Shown here: positions 59,292 to 64,000 of the stretch, piece by piece
How the letters are laid out: every line of letters begins with the position of its first letter
Position numbering within the stretch: the stretch's first letter is position 1
NCBI GenBank assembly: GCA_964439835.1
Contig: CAYTPQ010000014.1
Coordinates: 1 to 64,000, forward strand
From: JAGNLM01 sp964439835
GTDB lineage: Bacteria > Pseudomonadota > Gammaproteobacteria > JAABTG01
Direction of reading: 5' to 3'
DNA: 64,000 nt
Program-made: the position numbers and the translations under genes
Notes under the pieces: generated by a model
Told to the model about the DNA's origin: nothing
The model's input: the letters and a program-made list of their open reading frames with translations, nothing else
Databases searched by the model: none

Positions 59292-59915
59292 ATGAACGAT
59301 TTCGAGCTGAACGCCGAGCGCCGGGCCGACGTGGGGAAAGGTGCGAGCCGCCGCCTGCGTCGGGCCGGAAAGGTCCCGGCCATCGTCTACGGCGGGGACC
59401 AGGATCCGATGCCGGTCACCCTGGTCCAGAATGAGCTGAACCGCAGGCTGGAGCACGAGGCCTTCTACTCCCACGTGCTCACCCTCAAGCTCGGCGAGGC
59501 CAGCGAGAGCGTGGTGCTGAAGGACATCCACCGGCACCCCTTCAAGCGCCAGATCCTGCACGTCGACCTGCAGCGGGTCAGTGCCGACCGTCAGCTGCAC
59601 ATGCACGTGCCGCTGCACTTCATCAACGAGGACGCCTGCGTCGGGCGCCGGGCCGGTGGCACCATCCACCACCTGGCCACCGAGGTCGAGGTAGGCTGCC
59701 TGCCGAAGGACCTGCCGGAGTTCATTACCGTCGACCTGGCGAACGTACAGCTTGGCCAGGGCGTCCACCTCTCCGAGCTGGTGCTGCCGGCGGGGGTCGA
59801 GCTCGCGCACCCGGTGACCCCCGAGACCGACCGGCCGGTGGTCACGGTCGCGCGCGCTCACGGCGGCGAGGAGGGGCCCACCGGCGAGGGGGCTCCCACC
59901 ACACCGACCGCCTAG
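59292..59915 (+). CDS. rplY: 50S ribosomal protein L25 (CTC form)
   Basis: A 207-residue 5S rRNA-binding ribosomal protein of the long, CTC-type form: an N-terminal L25 domain (ELNAERRADVGKGASRRLRR, KVPAIVYGGD) and a C-terminal TL5-like domain (VGRRAGGTIHHLATEVEVGC). It ends in an acidic/Thr-rich tail. GGAGAGGAAG precedes the ATG. Followed by pth as usual. Confidence 0.96.
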   Translation: MNDFELNAERRADVGKGASRRLRRAGKVPAIVYGGDQDPMPVTLVQNELNRRLEHEAFYSHVLTLKLGEASESVVLKDIHRHPFKRQILHVDLQRVSADRQLHMHVPLHFINEDACVGRRAGGTIHHLATEVEVGCLPKDLPEFITVDLANVQLGQGVHLSELVLPAGVELAHPVTPETDRPVVTVARAHGGEEGPTGEGAPTTPTA

Positions 59916-59936
59916 CGGCAGGGGCGGCCGGCCGGC

Positions 59937-60569
59937 GTGGCTGCGGCCGTCGCCCTGGTGGCGGGGCTCGGGAACCCCGGGCCCCGCTACGCGGATACCC
60001 GGCACAATGCCGGGTTCTGGCTCCTGGACCGGCTGGCCGCGGGCCGCGGTCTGGTGTTCCGGCGTGCCGCGAAGTTCCTGGGGGACCTGGCGGAGGCCGA
60101 CTTCGACGGCCGGGTCTGGCTGTTGAAGCCCGAGACCTTCATGAACCGCAGCGGCCAGTCGGTCGGGGCGTTGGCCGCTTTCTACCGGATCCCGCCGGAG
60201 CAGGTCCTGGTGGTCCACGACGATCTGGATCTGCCGCCCGGGACGGTGCGGCTCAAGCGCGGCGGCGGGCACGGGGGTCACAACGGGCTCCGGGACATCC
60301 TGGCCTGCCTCGGCAGCCCCGATTTCCTGCGCCTGCGGGTCGGCGTCGGCCACCCCGGACCGGGGGGCGACGTGGTGAGCTACGTCCTCAACCGTCCGCT
60401 GGCCGAGGAGGCGCGTCTCATTGACGACTCGATCGGTCGGGCCCTGGAGCTGTTCCCTCGGCTCCTGTCGGGTGAGGTGGACCGGGTGATGAACCTGCTC
60501 AACGCGAAGCCGCGCAAGCCGGCGGAGGCGGCCGCGAACGACGGTTCGCGGCGGGATGAGGAGCGGTGA
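59937..60569 (+). CDS. pth: Peptidyl-tRNA hydrolase
   Basis: A 210-residue hydrolase that recycles tRNAs from prematurely released peptidyl-tRNA. Active-site residues are all visible: N13 (GLGNPG), H23 (TRHNAGFW), N71 (ETFMNRSG) and D96 (VVHDDLDL). GGGHGGHNGLRD completes the tRNA site. The start is GTG at 59937. It is separated from ychF by a palindromic repeat. Confidence 0.97.
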   Translation: MAAAVALVAGLGNPGPRYADTRHNAGFWLLDRLAAGRGLVFRRAAKFLGDLAEADFDGRVWLLKPETFMNRSGQSVGALAAFYRIPPEQVLVVHDDLDLPPGTVRLKRGGGHGGHNGLRDILACLGSPDFLRLRVGVGHPGPGGDVVSYVLNRPLAEEARLIDDSIGRALELFPRLLSGEVDRVMNLLNAKPRKPAEAAANDGSRRDEER

Positions 60570-60574
60570 CGCGC

Positions 60575-60663
60575 GGAGAAGGGGTCGGAGTCATTTTCGC
60601 ACGAGCACGGGCACAGGCACGTCGTCCTGGCGAGACAGCGAAAATGACTCCGACCCCTTCTCC
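60575..60663. repeat. RAYT-type inverted repeat, GGGGTCGGAGTCATTTTCGC family
   Basis: Arms 60575-60600 and 60638-60663 are perfect 26-bp inverted repeats, 37 bp apart. It nearly fills the pth-ychF gap. The GGGGTCGGAGTC core resembles GGGGTCAGACTCC at 10743. Confidence 0.88.
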
Positions 60664-60690
60664 CTGACGGGCGACTGAGGTCAAGCAACC

Positions 60691-61782
60691 ATGGGTTTTC
60701 GCTGCGGCATCGTCGGGCTTCCCAACGTCGGCAAGTCGACGCTCTTCAACGCGCTGACCGCCAACCAGATCCCGGCCGAGAACTACCCCTTCTGCACCAT
60801 CGACCCGAACGTCGGCGTGGTACCGATGCCCGACGCCCGGCTGGACGCCCTGGCGGCCATCGTCAAGCCGCAGAAGGTCATCGCGACCACCATGGAGTTC
60901 GTCGACATCGCCGGGCTGGTGGCCGGGGCCTCCAAGGGCGAAGGGCTCGGCAACAAGTTCCTGGCCAACATCCGCGAGACCCAGGCCATCGCCCACGTGG
61001 TCCGGTGCTTCGAGGACCCGGACGTGGTCCACGTGGCCGGCAAGATCGACCCGCTCGGCGACATCGAGGTGATCGACACGGAGCTGGAGCTCGCCGACCT
61101 GGATACGGTCGAGCGGGCGCTGCAGAAGGCGGTCAAGGCCTCCAAGGCCGGCGACAAGGAGTCGCTGGCCCAGAAGGCGCTGCTCGAGCGGGTACTCGAG
61201 CACCTGGGCGCAGGCCGGCCGGTGCGCTCGCTCGCGCTCACCCGCGAGGAGGCCGAGGTGCTCCGGCCGCTGTTCCTGCTGACCCAGAAGCCGACGCTCT
61301 ACATCGCCAACGTCGCCGAGGACGGCTTCCACGACAACCCCTACCTGGACGCCGTCGTCCGGCGGGCCGAGGCCGAGGGCTCCGGGGTCGTGCCGGTGTG
61401 CGCCAAGATCGAGGCCGAGCTGGCCCAGCTCGCCCCCGAGGACCAGAAGGAGTTCCTGGCCGAGCTCGGCCTCGAGGAGCCCGGGCTCAACCGGGTCATC
61501 CGCGCCGGCTACCGGCTCCTGCACCTGCAGACCTTCTTCACCGCCGGCCCCAAGGAGGTGCGCGCCTGGACCATCCCGGTCGGCGCCACCGCGCCCCAGG
61601 CCGCCGGCAAGATCCACACCGACTTCGAGCGCGGCTTCATCCGCGCCGAGGTCATCGCCTACGACGACTACATCCGCTACCGGGGCGAGCAGGGCGCGAA
61701 GGAGGCCGGCCGCCTGCGCCTGGAGGGCAAGGAATACATCGTCGCCGACGGCGACGTGGTCCACTTCCGGTTCAACGTCTGA
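60691..61782 (+). CDS. ychF: Redox-responsive ATPase YchF/OLA1
   Basis: A 363-residue Obg-family P-loop protein that binds and hydrolyses ATP rather than GTP and associates with ribosomes. Walker A GLPNVGKST is at 9-17; the nucleotide-specificity motif is NVAE instead of NKxD, which explains the ATP preference. The C-terminal TGS domain includes RAWTIPVGATAPQAAGKIH and EGKEYIVADGDVVHFRFNV. Conserved partner of pth downstream of prs. Confidence 0.97.
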   Translation: MGFRCGIVGLPNVGKSTLFNALTANQIPAENYPFCTIDPNVGVVPMPDARLDALAAIVKPQKVIATTMEFVDIAGLVAGASKGEGLGNKFLANIRETQAIAHVVRCFEDPDVVHVAGKIDPLGDIEVIDTELELADLDTVERALQKAVKASKAGDKESLAQKALLERVLEHLGAGRPVRSLALTREEAEVLRPLFLLTQKPTLYIANVAEDGFHDNPYLDAVVRRAEAEGSGVVPVCAKIEAELAQLAPEDQKEFLAELGLEEPGLNRVIRAGYRLLHLQTFFTAGPKEVRAWTIPVGATAPQAAGKIHTDFERGFIRAEVIAYDDYIRYRGEQGAKEAGRLRLEGKEYIVADGDVVHFRFNV

Positions 61783-61800
61783 GGAAGCCCCGAGCCCCCC

Positions 61801-61831
61801 AGTCGTCATCCCGGCGCGAGCCGGAATCCAG
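61801..61831. repeat. REP-type half module (CGTCATCCCGGC...GCCGGAATCCAG)
   Basis: A single left-half hairpin of the CGTCATTCCGGC family between ychF and tRNA-Met. Confidence 0.7.
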
Positions 61832-61976
61832 TCCAGGCATCGACCTGCCCCCCTTTGGGAGGCGCGCCCCCGCGCCGACGGCCCCGCGGCTCGCGCCCGG
61901 CATGAGCCGACGTCAGGCGCCAGCCCCGGCTTGCCCGTCCGAGGGCTTTTCCGATATCTTTCCGCTCCTTCACCGA

Positions 61977-62053
61977 GGCTACGTAGCTCAGCCGGTTAGA
62001 GCGCGGCACTCATAATGCTGAGGTCGGTGGTTCGATCCCACCCGTAGCCACCA
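61977..62053 (+). tRNA. tRNA-Met (anticodon CAT), integration target
   Basis: A complete 77-nt cloverleaf: acceptor GGCTACG with CGTAGCC, anticodon arm CGGCA-CTCATAA-TGCTG presenting CAT, T arm GTTCGATCC, CCA encoded. It closely resembles elongator tRNA-Met of E. coli rather than initiator or Ile2. An integrase gene ends 11 bp from its 3' end, so its 3' part is the probable attachment site. Confidence 0.96.
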
Positions 62054-62063
62054 GCCCAATCAG

Positions 62064-63146
62064 CTAGTTACGCGCTTCCTCCCGCCCGGTGCCCGGGCCA
62101 CTGTGACCGGATTGTGACTGGACCTGGTCGAGCACCGCGACCGCGGCGCGCACGTTCTCGGGCGCGAGGTGGGCGTAGCGCTCGGTCATGGTGACGCTGG
62201 CGTGGCCGAGGAGGTCGCGGACCTCGGCGAGGGCGACGCCGGCGCTGACCAGCCAGGCGGCACAGGTGTGCCGCAGGTCGTGGATGCGGAAGTCCTCGAT
62301 CCCGGCGCGGGCGCAGGCGCCGGCGAAGCCCTTCTTGAGCTCGCCGAGGCGCTTGCCGTTCCTGGCGCAGAAGACCCAGGGCGAGTCCGGGCAGTGGGTG
62401 GCCCGGAAGCGGGCCCGGTTGAGCAGCGCCTGACGGGCCGCCTGGTTGAGCGGGATCGAGCGCCGCCGGCCGGTCTTGGTGTGCATCCCCTCCAGGTAGA
62501 AGAGGTTGGCCCGCAGGTCGACCCGGCTCCACTCGAGTCCGAGCAGCTCGTTGCGCCGGCAGCCGGTGTTGAGCGCCAGCCGGATGAAGTCCGGCAGGTG
62601 GGGTGAGCGCGGCTCGGTGGCGGCGGCCGCAATCAGGCGGTTGGCCTCCTCGCGGGTGAGCCAGCGCACCCGCCCCTCGCCCTCGCGGAGCTTGCGCCCC
62701 GGCACCGGGTTCGGCACGTCCCACTCCCACTGGCGACGGGCGTAATTGAGCGCCGCGGAGAGCAGCGCGAGCTCGCGGTTGATGGTGCCCGGCTTGGCGC
62801 CGTGGCCCCGGCGCCGGTCGATGTAGCTGCGCACGTCGGCGGCCCGCAGGCTGTCCAGGGTGCGGCCCGCGAAGTGCGGACGGAGCCGCTTGACCAGCCA
62901 GCGGTCCCGGTCGGCGCTGCGCTTCTCGGCCTGGGTCGCCTGCAGGTAGGCCACCATCAGCTCCTCGAAGGTGCGGGTCGGCTCCGCGTCCCACTGGCGG
63001 ACGCGGTAGGCCTCCAGCTTCCACTTGGCCTCTAGGGCCTCGGCGTCCTTGCGGTCGGTCGTCCCAGTAGAGCGTCTAACTCTCTGACCGTCCGGGCCGA
63101 TGAACGATACCCACCAGTGGGGGGTGCCTTTGCGGCGGTATGGCAT
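62064..63146 (-). CDS. int: Tyrosine site-specific integrase
   Basis: A 360-residue phage-type tyrosine recombinase. Residues 1-50 resemble a short arm-binding domain, about 55-145 a SAM-like core-binding domain, and about 160-335 the catalytic domain with the full set R197 (NTGCRRNELLG), K224, H289-x-x-R292 (HDLRHT), H315 (LLGHAS) and nucleophile Y324 (MTERYAHL). AGGAGG lies 9 nt before the ATG at 63146. Its C-terminus points at tRNA-Met, the usual geometry for integration into the tRNA 3' end. Confidence 0.95.
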   Translation of the reverse strand: MPYRRKGTPHWWVSFIGPDGQRVRRSTGTTDRKDAEALEAKWKLEAYRVRQWDAEPTRTFEELMVAYLQATQAEKRSADRDRWLVKRLRPHFAGRTLDSLRAADVRSYIDRRRGHGAKPGTINRELALLSAALNYARRQWEWDVPNPVPGRKLREGEGRVRWLTREEANRLIAAAATEPRSPHLPDFIRLALNTGCRRNELLGLEWSRVDLRANLFYLEGMHTKTGRRRSIPLNQAARQALLNRARFRATHCPDSPWVFCARNGKRLGELKKGFAGACARAGIEDFRIHDLRHTCAAWLVSAGVALAEVRDLLGHASVTMTERYAHLAPENVRAAVAVLDQVQSQSGHSGPGTGREEARN

Positions 63147-63415
63147 GTGCGTGGTCCTCCTGAGAGACGCACATCCGGCCCCGCGCACACTCGATTATGC
63201 GAGGGGCTCATCTTGGCCGCCAGCCAGGCGCGCACGGCGGCCGAGGGGATGCGCACCGCGCGCCGCACCCCGACCGTCGGCAGCTCGCCGGCGCTGACGA
63301 GCCGGCGCACGGTGCGCACCGACACCCCGCCGAGCTGGCGGGCGGTCTCGGTGAGGCTCCACAGGAGCGGCTCACCCGCGTCGCAGGCGCTCGGGGTCTC
63401 AGAAGGGGATGTCAT
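63032..63415 (-). CDS. Excisionase-like HTH DNA-binding protein
   Basis: A 127-residue protein with a MerR/AlpA-type winged helix at about 18-67 (LTETARQLGGVSVRTVRRLV, then GVRRAVRIPSAAVRAWL). This resembles excisionase or phage regulator DNA-binding domains that direct integrase. The C-terminal about 38 residues overlap the integrase start by 115 bp in another frame and are probably non-conserved. The ATG at 63415 overlaps the end of the upstream small gene by 17 bp. Confidence 0.75.
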   Translation of the reverse strand: MTSPSETPSACDAGEPLLWSLTETARQLGGVSVRTVRRLVSAGELPTVGVRRAVRIPSAAVRAWLAAKMSPSHNRVCAGPDVRLSGGPRTCHTAAKAPPTGGYRSSARTVRELDALLGRPTARTPRP

Positions 63416-63746
63416 CGCTCGGCTCCGTCGCGCGTGGGCCCTCACCGCGCCCGGGGGGCTGGCGGCCCGCCGGCCGGCCCATGAGATAGGCCTCCACGGG
63501 GGCCGGCCCCTCGCGTCGGCGCCGCTCGCCCGGGCCGTCGGGGGCCTCGGCGTCGCGGGGGAAGACGCTGACCCAGCCGTCCCAGCCAGGCAGCCCCACG
63601 GGCACGCAGTCGAGCTTCAGGCTGGTGCCGCCGTCGTCGTGGCGGACCACGGTGCCGATCCGCAGCCACCGGCCGCGGGTCTGGCCGGCGCGGTCGGTGT
63701 ACTCGCCGGTCTTCACCGCGAGGTCGTGGGTGGGGTGGGCGGCCAT
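63399..63746 (-). CDS. Small element protein with SSB-like C-terminal tip
   Basis: A 115-residue protein. Residues about 8-65 are beta-rich (VKTGEYTDRAGQTRGRWLRI, GTVVRHDDGG, LKLDCVPVGLPGWDGWVSVF) and could form a small OB-like barrel. Residues 68-105 are Pro/Gly/Arg-rich and disordered. It ends DDIPF (111-115), identical to the last residues of bacterial single-strand DNA-binding protein that recruit partner proteins. A ssDNA-related role is inferred, not shown. GAGGAG lies 8 nt before the ATG. Confidence 0.68.
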   Translation of the reverse strand: MAAHPTHDLAVKTGEYTDRAGQTRGRWLRIGTVVRHDDGGTSLKLDCVPVGLPGWDGWVSVFPRDAEAPDGPGERRRREGPAPVEAYLMGRPAGRQPPGRGEGPRATEPSDDIPF

Positions 63747-63749
63747 CGC

Positions 63750-63935
63750 TCAGTCTCCTCTGCGGGGGTCGGGGTGGCGCGGGGTGCGGGCGCGCGGCGC
63801 CCGCGTCCGGGGCGGCCGGGGGTCGGGGCCGACCAGGTAGACCCGGCCGTCCTCGGCCAGCAGCGCAAGGCCGAGGCGCCGGGCCATGCGCTCGGCGGAG
63901 GCGACGGTGATCCAGCGTGCGAGCGGGACCTTCAT
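63750..63935 (-). CDS. Small hypothetical element protein
   Basis: A 61-residue protein of unknown function. About residues 1-36 (KVPLARWITVASAERMARRL, LAEDGRVYLVGP) could fold as a small alpha/beta unit; the rest is a basic Arg/Pro-rich tail. A strong GGAGGAGG site precedes the ATG at 63935. It overlaps the upstream gene (ATGA) and ends 4 bp before the next, so it belongs to the same operon. Confidence 0.6.
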   Translation of the reverse strand: MKVPLARWITVASAERMARRLGLALLAEDGRVYLVGPDPRPPRTRAPRARTPRHPDPRRGD

Positions 63936-64000
63936 GCCGCTACCTCCTCCGTCGGCGCGGCGGCGCCCGCGATCCGGGCCCACTGGGGGCAGACCTCGCG
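63932..64000 (-). CDS. C-terminal fragment of an element gene, cut by the window edge
   Basis: The last 22 codons of a minus-strand frame ending in TGA that overlaps the next gene's ATG (ATGA). Visible residues include CPQWARIAGAAAPTEEV. The overlap and the operon direction support a real gene; too little is present to say more. Confidence 0.45.
   Translation of the reverse strand, partial: REVCPQWARIAGAAAPTEEVAA

Larger units (their letters stand above)
62054..64000. mobile_element. Integrative element at tRNA-Met, left end only
   Basis: Directly beyond tRNA-Met, a tyrosine integrase, an excisionase-like HTH protein and several small overlapping genes all run on the minus strand and continue past the window edge. 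This is the standard end of a prophage, genomic island or ICE integrated in a tRNA 3' end. Which type it is cannot be told here; the other att site is outside the window. Confidence 0.85.

Noticed and set aside
57159..60353. Very long antisense open frame (over 1000 codons) opposite ispE-prs-rplY-pth
   Set aside because: It is antisense to four well-identified genes and to tRNA-Gln, and its residues are Arg/Gly/His/Pro-rich. Such frames are a by-product of high GC third-codon positions.

Overview
The window is a chromosomal segment of a very GC-rich proteobacterium, almost certainly a gammaproteobacterium. The blocks leuS-lptE-holA-proA-nadD-rsfS-rlmH-maf and hemA<>TPR-lolB-ispE-tRNAGln-prs-rplY-pth-ychF are typical gammaproteobacterial arrangements. 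A bacterial phosphoribulokinase, cytochromes c4, c553-like and c5-like, a split GcvPA/GcvPB glycine decarboxylase and a thiol peroxidase suggest an autotrophic, respiring organism such as a sulfur-oxidising or Ectothiorhodospiraceae/Chromatiales-like lineage. That taxonomic placement is inference; no rRNA gene is present.

Layout. 0.1-1.5 kb: a phosphodiesterase and a DUF302 protein. 1.6-9.4 kb: a minus-strand housekeeping block covering nucleotide-pool cleaning (maf), rRNA methylation (rlmH), ribosome silencing (rsfS), NAD synthesis (nadD), proline synthesis (proA), the DNA polymerase III clamp loader (holA), LPS assembly (lptE) and leuS. 9.6-15.9 kb: a ferredoxin-type reductase, phosphoribulokinase, and a MoxR-DUF58-transglutaminase operon. 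16-25.8 kb: pmbA, a large AsmA/DUF748-like protein, uvrD, a tandem cytochrome c5, tRNA-Arg(CCG), a TVP38 membrane protein and glutamate dehydrogenase. 26-29.3 kb: a fusion of a degenerate KaiC-like domain with a PEP-synthase-type ATP-grasp domain, followed by mog. 29.5-34.5 kb: diguanylate cyclase, dsbA, two cytochromes c, a candidate structured small RNA, a secreted nuclease and rpmE. 34.5-44 kb: DUF3135, ubiD, xthA, prlC, a GIDE/EF-hand membrane protein with lemA, and a Fur-box-controlled iron ABC transporter lacking a local ATPase gene. 44-50 kb: glycine cleavage genes gcvT, gcvH, gcvPA and gcvPB with tpx inserted. 50-61.8 kb: moeB with a Cys/His-rich unknown, prmC-prfA-hemA, and the lolB-to-ychF block. 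From 62 kb to the edge: an integrative element in the 3' end of tRNA-Met, with integrase, HTH protein, a small protein with an SSB-like C-terminal tip and further small genes running off the window.

The most unusual layer lies between genes. At least four families of dispersed palindromic repeats occupy most intergenic gaps: inverted CACAGAG/CGCAGAG modules (eight loci), CGTCATTCCGGC-type modules with terminal inverted repeats, perfect 23-26 bp inverted repeats of the kind linked to REP-associated transposases, and a GGGTTACGC/GCCCACC repeat. Some arms run into coding regions and supply the last residues of Maf and RlmH. The best candidates for undescribed biology are the minus-strand RNA-like unit at about 33.04-33.25 kb and the KaiC-like/PEP-synthase fusion next to mog.
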